NCBI GenBank assembly: GCA_029571985.1
Contig: JAKQVC010000005.1
Span: forward strand, 1 to 50,620
Origin: Bacteroidota bacterium
Lineage (GTDB): Bacteria; Bacteroidota; Bacteroidia; Chitinophagales; BACL12
Reading direction: 5' to 3'
Length of the DNA: 50,620 nucleotides
The notes under the pieces: model-generated
Databases searched by the model: none
Told to the model about the DNA's origin: nothing
The model's input: only the letters and a program-made list of their open reading frames with translations
Made by a program: the position numbers and the translations under genes
Shown: in pieces, positions 37,278-44,801 of the stretch
How the letters are laid out: each line of letters starts with the position of its first letter
How positions within the stretch are numbered: position 1 is the first letter of the stretch

Positions 37278-37309
37278 TTTGGCAATTTTAAGCTGGTGCA
37301 TTATCTTTG
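37278..37309 (+). promoter_or_regulatory. Promoter of tRNA-His
   Basis: TTTG at 37278-37281, a 20-bp spacer and TATCTTTG at 37302-37309 match the Bacteroidota primary sigma consensus at every fixed position. Transcription should begin about 6-7 nt downstream, just before the tRNA. Confidence 0.85.
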
Positions 37310-37321
37310 CACCCTCAAAAC

Positions 37322-37396
37322 GGTGATTGTAGCTCAGCTGGTTAGAGCATCGGATTGTGGTTCCGAGGGTCGTGGGTTCGAGTCCCATCATTCACC
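37322..37396 (+). tRNA. tRNA-His (anticodon GTG)
   Basis: The cloverleaf is complete: acceptor 37323-37329 with 37389-37395, D arm GCTC/GAGC (37332-37348), anticodon stem TCGGA/TCCGA with loop TTGTGGT (anticodon GTG at 37357-37359), and T arm 37372-37388 with TTCGAGT. An extra G at 37322 opposite C at 37396 is the G-1:C73 pair expected of tRNA-His. Position 5:68 of the acceptor is a T:T mismatch. CCA is not encoded after C73. It is transcribed alone, with its own promoter and terminator. Confidence 0.93.
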
Positions 37397-37403
37397 CACC
37401 GTC

Positions 37404-37432
37404 AGGGTCTTCATAACGAAGACCCTTTTTTT
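37404..37432 (+). terminator. Rho-independent terminator of tRNA-His
   Basis: AGGGTCTTC (37404-37412) pairs perfectly with GAAGACCCT (37418-37426) around a 5-nt loop and runs into seven T (37426-37432). It also overlaps the stop codon of the convergent antiporter gene. Confidence 0.92.
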
Positions 37433-39572
37433 ATTTCCCTTTATTCGAGAATGCGCGATAAACAGTTTTGCCGATATTATTTATACGGGCAATATTTTGC
37501 TTGAAGGATGAAGGTGCTAAAACCGAATATTCAAAGTTCAAATCGCCGGTAACAAATTCAGGACGAACCGGGTATAATAAAATGAAGCTTTTAGTATGGA
37601 AATGTTTATTCAACCGAAAAGGTACCTGCTCTAATGCACTGAAATGCGATACTGATTTTTGTCGCGCACTGACAACTATAAATAAATCAGTTTGTTTAAC
37701 GATGTTTTTCAAACTCTTCAGATCTTCCCAGTCGGTAAACTCACTGTATTCAGCCTCCAATCGCAATTTAGAACGGTTAATGGCATCAACAATTTCAAGT
37801 GTTTTTCGCTCTCCCCAAAACATGCATTTTGCACCGATTTGATGGGCGAGTTGCCTGGTCGCCTCTAACCACCTGAAAAATCCGGCCTCGAATTCGGCAT
37901 TCGGCGGCATGACAATGGCAATTCGGTTAAAGGTATTTAAAGGCGATTCTACATGCGCAATCCAAAGCATTTGGTCAGTGCTGTGAATGACCTGCTGCAA
38001 AATACTGCCGAAAATTTTATCTGTGGTTGTTACACGTTCGTGCCAGCCCAATACCACTTCTGTTATACCTAATTCTTTTACCGCTCCGCTAATACCACTG
38101 GCAATACTCACATCCACACGTGTCAGAATTTGCACACTGGTTTCATTTCCAGAAATGTGTTCAGCGGCTAATTGCAAACTTCTTCGCGCGCGAATTAGTT
38201 GCTCCCTGGCCTGCTGACCGTCTTCCACCACACCCAACGGATATAAGGGTTCTTTGGAAGATGGATTGCGAATCAGCATCGCTAAATCCAATAATGTTCT
38301 GGCAGATTCCGGATTGCCGACAGGTATTAAAATACGCTCAATAATTTCAGGCTGGGGTTCTATTTTCTTGGTTTCACTTACCACATAATTTCTACCCGCT
38401 GCTTCGGTTACAAATGAACTGACAAGACAACTGATTAATATCACTATAATCGTCCCGTTTAAAATGGTTTCATCCAATAAACCTAAGTCAAACGCAACTA
38501 AAATAATCGCTAAAGTAGCTGCCGCATGAGCTGTGCTTAATCCGAAAATTAAATTGCCCTCAATCCGCGATAATCCAAAACTCCATTTCGTTACCATGGC
38601 TGCAATGTATTTTGTGCTCAGGGCAACTGCTACCAATACAGCGGCTACAAAAACGGCATAAGGACCATCAAATAATACATGCAGGTCGATAATCATACCT
38701 ACATTAATCAGAAAAAAGGGAATAAAAATTTGATTACCGACAAATACGAGCCGGTTCTTGAGGGTGCTGGCCGGAGGTATCAATCGCGAAAGACTAATAC
38801 CGGCCAAAAAAGCACCAATAATATGTTCGAGTCCTGCCAGCTGAGACAAGAATGCGGCAATAAAAACTAGCGTTAAAACAAAAATAAATTGTGAGCCACC
38901 TTCATTTTCCAACTTGCTGAAAAACCATCGCGCAACCCTGGGATAAATAAATAACACGATAGAAGCAAACAACACAACAGATATACCTAATCGCAACCAA
39001 AACTCCGACGTAGAGGTGTCTTTAGAGGCATTTGTGATAATGGAAAATAATAATAATACTAGTGTATCCGTAATAATGGTGCCACCTACGGTAACCATCA
39101 CGGGTAAGGAGCGTGTAATTCCTAATCGGCTCACTATAGGATATGCTACCAGTGTCTGAGTCGAAAACATGCTGGATGTAATCAACGCAGGCACTAAATC
39201 TAAATGCAATATCCAGCGACAAACAAAAAAGCCTAAAATAAACGGTATAATAAACGTGAGTATACCAAATGAAACGCTGGTCTTTGCATTTTTTCTGAAT
39301 CCGGCAATTTCAATTTCAAGTCCGGCTAAAAACATAATGTATAGTAAGCCGACTGTGCCAAATAAAACGATTGCACCATCGCGTGCTAACAGGTTAAATC
39401 CATGTGGACCTATTGCAACACCCGCAAGAATCATAACAACGATTGACGGAATTCGCAACGCCTTTAGTAAAATGGGTGAAAGCAGGATAATGCCCAGCAC
39501 CATACTGAAAATAATAACCGGCTCCTTAAACGGAGTAGTTAAATCCATCAATATAGAGGAGCTGATTCCCAT
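37431..39572 (-). CDS. Cation:proton antiporter (CPA2) with C-terminal UspA-like half
   Basis: This 713-residue protein has a CPA2 sodium/potassium-proton antiporter domain with about 12-13 helices over residues 1-420. The core shows PSIVVMILAGVAIGPHGFN near 40 and the GAFLAGISLSR motif near 255, with an acidic residue in the GTIITDTLVLLLFS helix. Residues from about 430 (PEIIERILIPVGNPESARTL) to the end form two universal-stress-protein-like domains in the cytoplasm, probably regulatory. The ion cannot be decided from the sequence. The ATG at 39572 lies 7 nt after a perfect -7 element. Its stop codon lies at the tRNA-His terminator. Confidence 0.9.
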   Translation of the reverse strand: MGISSSILMDLTTPFKEPVIIFSMVLGIILLSPILLKALRIPSIVVMILAGVAIGPHGFNLLARDGAIVLFGTVGLLYIMFLAGLEIEIAGFRKNAKTSVSFGILTFIIPFILGFFVCRWILHLDLVPALITSSMFSTQTLVAYPIVSRLGITRSLPVMVTVGGTIITDTLVLLLFSIITNASKDTSTSEFWLRLGISVVLFASIVLFIYPRVARWFFSKLENEGGSQFIFVLTLVFIAAFLSQLAGLEHIIGAFLAGISLSRLIPPASTLKNRLVFVGNQIFIPFFLINVGMIIDLHVLFDGPYAVFVAAVLVAVALSTKYIAAMVTKWSFGLSRIEGNLIFGLSTAHAAATLAIILVAFDLGLLDETILNGTIIVILISCLVSSFVTEAAGRNYVVSETKKIEPQPEIIERILIPVGNPESARTLLDLAMLIRNPSSKEPLYPLGVVEDGQQAREQLIRARRSLQLAAEHISGNETSVQILTRVDVSIASGISGAVKELGITEVVLGWHERVTTTDKIFGSILQQVIHSTDQMLWIAHVESPLNTFNRIAIVMPPNAEFEAGFFRWLEATRQLAHQIGAKCMFWGERKTLEIVDAINRSKLRLEAEYSEFTDWEDLKSLKNIVKQTDLFIVVSARQKSVSHFSALEQVPFRLNKHFHTKSFILLYPVRPEFVTGDLNFEYSVLAPSSFKQNIARINNIGKTVYRAFSNKGK

Positions 39573-39579
39573 TCAGCCG

Positions 39580-39587
39580 CAAAGATA
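39580..39587 (-). promoter_or_regulatory. -7 element of the antiporter gene
   Basis: On the minus strand TATCTTTG (39587 to 39580) is a perfect TAnnTTTG. It is followed 7 nt later by the ATG at 39572, so the leader would be only a few nucleotides at most. Confidence 0.5.
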
Positions 39588-39656
39588 CGGGTATTCCGTA
39601 AGCTTTGGTTAGCAGGGTTAAGATGTTTAACAGGTTTTATAAATGCTTCTGCTACA

Positions 39657-40112
39657 TTATAAATCTAATATGTCAGGATTGTCATACGTTTCCTCCATGG
39701 CACGTACTTTACGCATGACGATAAACCCGGCAATCATCAGTCCGAAAATGCTGTATAAGCAATACTCCATTCCTGGCATGCCGATTAACCATTCCTCTCG
39801 TCCTAAAAAACTAAATCCATTAAATATAATGAGCAGAAACACGATTGTGGAAACAATAATCGTGGAGATAATAACCCCCATCCACTGTGCACGCGGTGAG
39901 CGATGTGAACGGATAATGTATATGTTGATAATGGATTGCAAACCTAAAAACAGAACACTATACACAAACATAAAGAGCAAGTCCGTCATCAGCGAAAACA
40001 AACTGCCATGTTCCTCCAATACTGCCATTAACAACAAATTGAAACTAATCACCAAAACAAAGTTTAACAACACTTGCTGGATGGTTAATTTGGAGATGGT
40101 ATTATAATTCAT
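39657..40112 (-). CDS. Small four-helix membrane protein of unknown function
   Basis: This 151-residue protein has four predicted membrane helices (about 12-34, 38-60, 78-100 and 115-137), short loops and a charged tail ending DNPDILDL. I do not recognise a family. It stands alone on the minus strand, between the antiporter and a radical-SAM operon. A TAGTTTTA element ends 4 nt before its ATG, the spacing seen at several other genes, which supports it as a real gene. Confidence 0.65.
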   Translation of the reverse strand: MNYNTISKLTIQQVLLNFVLVISFNLLLMAVLEEHGSLFSLMTDLLFMFVYSVLFLGLQSIINIYIIRSHRSPRAQWMGVIISTIIVSTIVFLLIIFNGFSFLGREEWLIGMPGMEYCLYSIFGLMIAGFIVMRKVRAMEETYDNPDILDL

Positions 40113-40116
40113 ACCC

Positions 40117-40124
40117 TAAAACTA
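40117..40124 (-). promoter_or_regulatory. Putative -7 element of the 151-residue membrane protein gene
   Basis: On the minus strand TAGTTTTA (40124 to 40117) is followed by GGGT and the ATG at 40112, again a 4-nt gap. Confidence 0.35.
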
Positions 40125-40165
40125 AGGATTTTTTCATATTCAGTAAATCAAACCACTTGTGTAAC

Positions 40166-41599
40166 CTAAGCGCGCAGAGGATGATCGTTTACAGGCAATG
40201 GAATCATTTTTTCCACTTTTGCCTCGGGCAGGCGTTGCTTGGGTTGTATGTTAGAGAGCACCGCTTCTAATACGGGCAGCATATACGATAATTGATCAGT
40301 CTTAATCAGGAAATTCCATACGCCTTCAAATTTTTTCCAGCCTGCTGTATAAAAGAAATGTTTCAATATGTGTTTTATAGCATCGTGGTGCATGCTGGAG
40401 CGGAAAATATTCGACCAGCTGTAAAAATCGCGATACGCACGATGATATCCCACCTCCAATGCTTCTGCCGATATTTTTTTTGTTTGATACACCACATGTC
40501 TTGTATCATACAAATCCCAGTTCTGTGTGAGCAATCGACCGGATGCTTTCATGTCGGCATATAAACGCGTGCCGGGGTAGGGGGTTAAAATATGAAATGT
40601 GGATGTTGTAATACCTCGCTCAACAGCCCAGTTAACTGTTCGGTCGAATACTTGCTCATCATCATCATCCAACCCAAATACAAAACTGCCATTAATCATA
40701 ATACCTAAATCATGCAATCGCGCAATAGCTTTATTATAATCCTTTTGCAAATTTTGTTTTTTATTGCTTTGCAAAAGATTGGATGCCGACAATGTTTCAA
40801 ATCCAACGAAAATACTGCGCAAACCAGCTTCTGCGGCTTGTTCTATTAATGTGCCCCGCAGTATCGAATCAACAGTAGCAGCGCCCTGAAAAACACGTTT
40901 CATACCGCGCATGCCTGAAAAAAGAGCAGAAGCAAATTTCGTATCTCCCAATAAATGGTCATCCAAAAAATACAGATGCCTGCCGGGTAACCGGTCAATT
41001 TCTGAAAGGGCATCATCAACACGCTGTGTGTAAAATGATTTTCCACCACTATAAAATGCATCCTTATAACAAAAATCACAATGGTGCGGACAACCTCTCG
41101 TAACCACGATAGAGTTTGGTACGAGATATTTTGCACGTTTAATTAAATCGCGACGAATAGGCGGTACTTTATCTAAAGTACGTATCGGCGACTGATATAC
41201 TTTTTGTATGCAGCCTTTCCGGAAATCTGCTAAAAAAGTTGGGAAGGTATGTTCACCCGGACCTATAAAAATAGCATCTGCATGCGGCATAGCTTCTTCA
41301 GGTAACGATGTAACATGCAAGCCACCCAACACCACACAAATACCTTTTGCCCGATACAAATCTGCAATACGATAGGCACGGTAGGCATTGGTAATATACA
41401 CCTGAATAACCACTAAATCCGGTTCGTCATCTGTATCCAATACTTCTACATGTTGATCAACAATTTCTACGCTGTCATCACTTGAAACATACGCTGCAAG
41501 TGTAGCCAACCCTAAGGGCGGAAACAGTGCATATTTTATAGGTCGCCAATAAGGTTGTTCAGCCTCTGTGAGCGCTGGTAAAATCATCTTGATGTGCAT
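40166..41599 (-). CDS. B12-binding-domain radical SAM protein
   Basis: This 477-residue enzyme begins with a cobalamin-binding-like Rossmann domain (about 1-140: SVEIVDQHVEVL, VVLGGLHVTSLPEEA, DAIFIGPGE). A radical-SAM domain follows, with the cluster motif CPHHCDFC near residue 170 and later SIFVGFETL, NGSFVFGLD and FHILTPYPGT. The N-terminal domain lacks a clear DxHxxG motif, so cobalamin binding is not assured. A C-terminal helical part of about 100 residues follows. I start at 41599 (MHIKMILPAL); 41605 is possible. It overlaps the upstream membrane protein gene by 41 bp, so the two are co-translated. Substrate unknown; homologues act in methylation or lipid modification. Confidence 0.85.
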   Translation of the reverse strand: MHIKMILPALTEAEQPYWRPIKYALFPPLGLATLAAYVSSDDSVEIVDQHVEVLDTDDEPDLVVIQVYITNAYRAYRIADLYRAKGICVVLGGLHVTSLPEEAMPHADAIFIGPGEHTFPTFLADFRKGCIQKVYQSPIRTLDKVPPIRRDLIKRAKYLVPNSIVVTRGCPHHCDFCYKDAFYSGGKSFYTQRVDDALSEIDRLPGRHLYFLDDHLLGDTKFASALFSGMRGMKRVFQGAATVDSILRGTLIEQAAEAGLRSIFVGFETLSASNLLQSNKKQNLQKDYNKAIARLHDLGIMINGSFVFGLDDDDEQVFDRTVNWAVERGITTSTFHILTPYPGTRLYADMKASGRLLTQNWDLYDTRHVVYQTKKISAEALEVGYHRAYRDFYSWSNIFRSSMHHDAIKHILKHFFYTAGWKKFEGVWNFLIKTDQLSYMLPVLEAVLSNIQPKQRLPEAKVEKMIPLPVNDHPLRA

Positions 41600-42032
41600 C
41601 GTCAATGTGTTGAAGTGTAGGTTCAGGTTTATTTAACTTTTGAAGTTGAAGTATGAGTATACCTATAGTGGCGCCGTAAAAAAAAGGATACAATACCTCC
41701 GTTAGCAGCCATTGCTTTTTACCATGTTCAATAAATGTCAGCGATAAATATGCGAGTGCAATAGCCGAAATCGTTTCCATCATCCAGCGAAAAGAGGGAT
41801 GCTTTACATACGTTCGAAATAAATAATTGATGCTCATTTGCACGCATAATGCCGGCAATCCGACAAAGCATCCGATGAGCACGATCAATACAAATAGCTG
41901 CAACATTTCGGCATTAACGAAACTCAAAGGCGTTTCTGCACTAAGAAGTGGAGCACGAACAATAAAGCAGATGGCGCCACAAATGATGCTAACGACATAC
42001 AATTTCAGCATATGAAAGATAAATCGTTCCAT
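41559..42032 (-). CDS. Small membrane protein in the radical-SAM operon
   Basis: This 157-residue protein has four predicted helices (about 8-28, 44-64, 84-104 and 113-131) and a hydrophilic tail that overlaps the start of the radical-SAM gene. I do not recognise the family. It starts 2 bp after the stop of the preceding membrane-protein gene. The tight packing suggests that the radical-SAM enzyme works on, or together with, a membrane component. Confidence 0.65.
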   Translation of the reverse strand: MERFIFHMLKLYVVSIICGAICFIVRAPLLSAETPLSFVNAEMLQLFVLIVLIGCFVGLPALCVQMSINYLFRTYVKHPSFRWMMETISAIALAYLSLTFIEHGKKQWLLTEVLYPFFYGATIGILILQLQKLNKPEPTLQHIDDAHQDDFTSAHRG

Positions 42033-42034
42033 AC

Positions 42035-42421
42035 TTAGTTGTATAAAACCTGAAGTATATGCAGGCGCTCAAAAAAAGTAAATCTGAATGCTCCAAGAAG
42101 GCATAAACCGGCTAATACCATCAGTACGTTTTGCAGGTTTTTAAGTCTGCGATTCTGTTTATGCGCACCTAACCGCGACCTGATATTAATCAGTAGGGTG
42201 ATGAGCGGCAATCCGATAAATACGAATAACTGAAATATTTCTCCTCCGGGCGATGGCTCCAGCAGGAATGATTTTACAAATATCCCTTTCTCAAATAAGG
42301 TTGCCGATAAAATACCCAGCCAGTAAAAACAGGGTGCCACCATAATCAGCAATCCTGCGCTTATAGCGAATAGCTGTGGGTCGGTCAGATCGATGTTTCT
42401 TTTTTCCATGTCTACGTTCAT
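42035..42421 (-). CDS. Small membrane protein, first gene of the radical-SAM operon
   Basis: This 128-residue protein has three predicted helices (about 17-40, 60-79 and 97-113). A basic cytoplasmic loop (INIRSRLGAHKQNRRLKN) separates the last two. No family is recognised. The frame starts at 42421 (MNVDMEK); an ATG at 42409 is equally possible. It is followed 2 bp later by the second small membrane protein. I see no convincing -7 element before it. Confidence 0.6.
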   Translation of the reverse strand: MNVDMEKRNIDLTDPQLFAISAGLLIMVAPCFYWLGILSATLFEKGIFVKSFLLEPSPGGEIFQLFVFIGLPLITLLINIRSRLGAHKQNRRLKNLQNVLMVLAGLCLLGAFRFTFFERLHILQVLYN

Positions 42422-42695
42422 TTAAAGTTTGTTTCAATCGTTTCAGGAGCCGCCTGAGCATGCGCCCTGATGTGGTAAACACATGTTTCATTATGAATTG
42501 CAAATAACTTTGAAAAGCAAAGTAAATGTGTTTTACTATACGGAACAAGTCCTCAAATGTTAAAATCTGATAAATCTGGCACGGGATTGGCCTGAAATTT
42601 CGTAAAGTGTTGAAAATCAATTAGATACGATACCTGTATGTCACCTATTTTGTCAATCCGACCGCCGTTTTTCATCGTATATACACCGGCTGTTA

Positions 42696-42753
42696 TATTT
42701 TTGCTTGTGTGTTCGGCTCCCGATAGATGGTATCTGTAGGGAGCCCTTTTTTT
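42696..42753 (+). ncRNA. Candidate very short transcript: -7 element followed by terminator
   Basis: TATTTTTG (42696-42703) is a perfect TAnnTTTG. Seven bases past the expected start, GGCTCCC (42715-42721) pairs with GGGAGCC (42739-42745), followed by CTTTTTTT (42746-42753). An inner GATA/TATC pairing is possible in the loop. Transcription from this element would end after about 40-45 nt, 140 bp upstream of lpxK. It may be a tiny RNA, a decoy promoter or an attenuator. Sequence alone cannot decide. Confidence 0.4.
42715..42753 (+). terminator. Rho-independent terminator
   Basis: A 7-bp GC-rich stem (GGCTCCC/GGGAGCC) precedes seven T on the plus strand. No plus-strand protein gene ends nearby; the closest upstream plus-strand gene is tRNA-His, more than 5 kb away. 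Confidence 0.75.
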
Positions 42754-42878
42754 GGGGGAAATGTTGATGTGGTTGGGGTTTGCCGGCTCGGTAGCGCACG
42801 CTTTTAACGCAAACCACCGCTGTCAGTACCGCACGGCATTTACACGAAACAAATGTCTGCGATTGACAACCTGAACCT

Positions 42879-42886
42879 TACCTTTG
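42879..42886 (+). promoter_or_regulatory. -7 element of lpxK
   Basis: TACCTTTG is a perfect TAnnTTTG and ends 4 nt before the ATG at 42891. The LpxK N-terminus is well conserved and begins at this ATG, so a downstream start is unlikely and a leaderless mRNA is the simplest reading. Confidence 0.6.
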
Positions 42887-42890
42887 CCAC

Positions 42891-43931
42891 ATGCGACTTT
42901 TGCTTTTGCCGCTGGCGTGGATTTATGGTTGTATCATACGTTTCAGGAATTTTTGCTACGACCGGGGATGGCTCAAATCTTTTGCTTTCGATTTTCCAAT
43001 TGTGTTAATCGGTAATTTGTCAACCGGAGGCACAGGTAAAACTCCTCATACCGATTTACTGATTCAACATCTTAAATCCCACAAAAAAATTACAACCTTA
43101 AGTCGCGGATATAAACGCACCTATACCGGATTCGGCATTGCAACAGAAAAAAGTCTGGTCGAGGATATTGGCGACGAACCCAAAATGTACAAACAAAAAC
43201 ATCCGGATATTGAAGTTGCCGTGCATGCCGACCGTGTAGAAGGGGTGTACCTGATACTTCAGGATGAACCTGATACGCAGCTCATTTTAATGGATGACGG
43301 ATTTCAGCACAGAAGAATTAAAGCGGGCTACAATATCCTCCTGACTACTTTCGACAAACCATTTTATAAAGATTATTTACTGCCCGCCGGCAACCTGCGA
43401 GAACATCGATCTGCAGTTCGTCGCGCGCAAACAGTAATCGTTACGAAATGTCCGGATACCATCACTGAAGAACAAATGACGGAAATGCGCACGGCCATTC
43501 AACGATATAAGCAATTGCCCGTGCATTTTACGCGATATACCTATTTACAGCCAAGGCCCTTATTTGCTGATCAACCGATGCAATCCATTCCGGCACAGTC
43601 TGCCGTTACTCTGCTGACAGGTATTGCAGGTAACAAGCAGCTTAAAGCGTATTTGAATAAACAGTATAGTCAGATAAAGGCAATGGCATTTGCCGATCAC
43701 CACTACTTCACGCCTTCCGATTTACAGCGAATAGCAGCACAAACGCAGGATGGTATTATCATCACCACCGAAAAAGATGCCATGCGTTTAATGGAAGTAC
43801 GCGAAGGTATAGATGTACTTCAACTGGCTATTTTTGTTCAGCCTGTTGCGGTGGAATGTATAAGTAATGAGCAAGCATTACTGCATGACCTTGAAACCTG
43901 GCTCAGCACCATGCAAACGGCTGCTGTGTAA
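42891..43931 (+). CDS. lpxK: Tetraacyldisaccharide 4'-kinase
   Basis: This 346-residue kinase adds the 4'-phosphate to the lipid A precursor at the inner membrane. The N-terminal membrane-associated segment MRLLLLPLAWIYGCIIRFRN is typical. The P-loop GNLSTGGTGKTPH lies near residue 42, followed by LSRGYKRT and the Asp-rich LMDDGFQHRR motif near 140. Length fits the family. The gene heads a plus-strand group with purine nucleoside phosphorylase (45 bp later, with its own -7 element) and a porin, a gene order I recall from other Bacteroidota. Confidence 0.93.
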   Translation: MRLLLLPLAWIYGCIIRFRNFCYDRGWLKSFAFDFPIVLIGNLSTGGTGKTPHTDLLIQHLKSHKKITTLSRGYKRTYTGFGIATEKSLVEDIGDEPKMYKQKHPDIEVAVHADRVEGVYLILQDEPDTQLILMDDGFQHRRIKAGYNILLTTFDKPFYKDYLLPAGNLREHRSAVRRAQTVIVTKCPDTITEEQMTEMRTAIQRYKQLPVHFTRYTYLQPRPLFADQPMQSIPAQSAVTLLTGIAGNKQLKAYLNKQYSQIKAMAFADHHYFTPSDLQRIAAQTQDGIIITTEKDAMRLMEVREGIDVLQLAIFVQPVAVECISNEQALLHDLETWLSTMQTAAV

Positions 43932-43953
43932 GCATGTTCAGCGATATAAATAT

Positions 43954-43961
43954 TACCTTTG
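43954..43961 (+). promoter_or_regulatory. -7 element of the purine nucleoside phosphorylase gene
   Basis: TACCTTTG is a perfect TAnnTTTG located 15 nt before the ATG at 43977. It supports that ATG over an in-frame TTG at 43959, which lies inside the element. Confidence 0.55.
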
Positions 43962-43976
43962 TCTAAAATTCGCTTT

Positions 43977-44801
43977 ATGGAAAGTCTGTTAGAAAGATTA
44001 CAAGAGGCCGTTTCGTTTATCAGACAACGCACCAGCTTTCAACCTGAATATGGTATTATTCTCGGAACCGGGTTGGGCAATCTGGTGTCAGATATGCAAA
44101 TTGAACATGAAATTAATTATCACCTGATTCCGCATTTCCAGGTATCAACTGTGGAAAGTCATTCCGGTAAATTGATTTTCGGAACAATTGGCAATAAAAA
44201 AGTAGTGGCCATGCAGGGGCGCTTTCATTACTATGAAGGTTATACCATGGAAGAAGTTGTGTTCCCGGTGCGCACCATGAAATTATTAGGTATAAAACGT
44301 CTCTTTATCTCAAACGCTGCCGGCAGTTTAAATGCCAATATCGAAAAAGGAGATTTGATGATTTTGCGCGACCATATCAATTTGCAACCATCAAATCCTT
44401 TAATTGGTCCGAACGAATATGAATTAGGTCCGCGATTTCCTGATTTATTTCGCTGCTATGATGAGGCACTTATCGAATCAGCGATGAACATCGCACGCGA
44501 AAATAATATTCGATGTCATAAGGGCGTTTATGTAAGCGTACCCGGACCAAATCTTGAAACACCTGCTGAATATAAATATTTACATATCATTGGTGGTGAT
44601 GCTGTTGGCATGAGTACTGTTCCGGAAGTATTGGCAGCTGTGCATATGGGCTTGCCGGTATTTGCGATTTCAGTTATCACGGATAAAGGTTATCCGGCAG
44701 AGGAAATTGAACCGGTTACTGTTGAAAGTGTCATAGCCGTTGCTAAAGAGGCCGAACCAAAAATGACCCTCATATTGCGTCAATTGATTGCACAACTTTA
44801 A
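43977..44801 (+). CDS. Purine-nucleoside phosphorylase (trimeric type)
   Basis: This 274-residue enzyme splits purine nucleosides with phosphate to free base and ribose 1-phosphate. Family motifs are all present: GIILGTGLGNL near residue 21, the phosphate site GRFHYYEGY, the ISNAAGSLN strand near 110, the VPGPNLETPAEY motif near 190 and GMSTVPE near 210. A high-confidence N-terminus starts at MESLLERLQ. Its stop codon overlaps the first base of the porin gene start (TAATG), so the two are probably co-translated. Confidence 0.94.
   Translation: MESLLERLQEAVSFIRQRTSFQPEYGIILGTGLGNLVSDMQIEHEINYHLIPHFQVSTVESHSGKLIFGTIGNKKVVAMQGRFHYYEGYTMEEVVFPVRTMKLLGIKRLFISNAAGSLNANIEKGDLMILRDHINLQPSNPLIGPNEYELGPRFPDLFRCYDEALIESAMNIARENNIRCHKGVYVSVPGPNLETPAEYKYLHIIGGDAVGMSTVPEVLAAVHMGLPVFAISVITDKGYPAEEIEPVTVESVIAVAKEAEPKMTLILRQLIAQL

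Larger units (their letters stand above)
42422..42890. other. Intergenic interval between the radical-SAM operon and lpxK
   Basis: This 469-bp divergent interval has no convincing gene. It contains a perfect -7 element followed at once by a terminator (42696-42753) and the lpxK promoter element (42879-42886). A minus-strand frame reaching 42620 overlaps the first gene of the radical-SAM operon and looks spurious. Confidence 0.6.

Noticed and set aside
42291-42620. 109-codon minus-strand frame before the radical-SAM operon
   Set aside because: It overlaps the 128-residue membrane protein by more than 100 bp, and its N-terminal part has no recognisable features.
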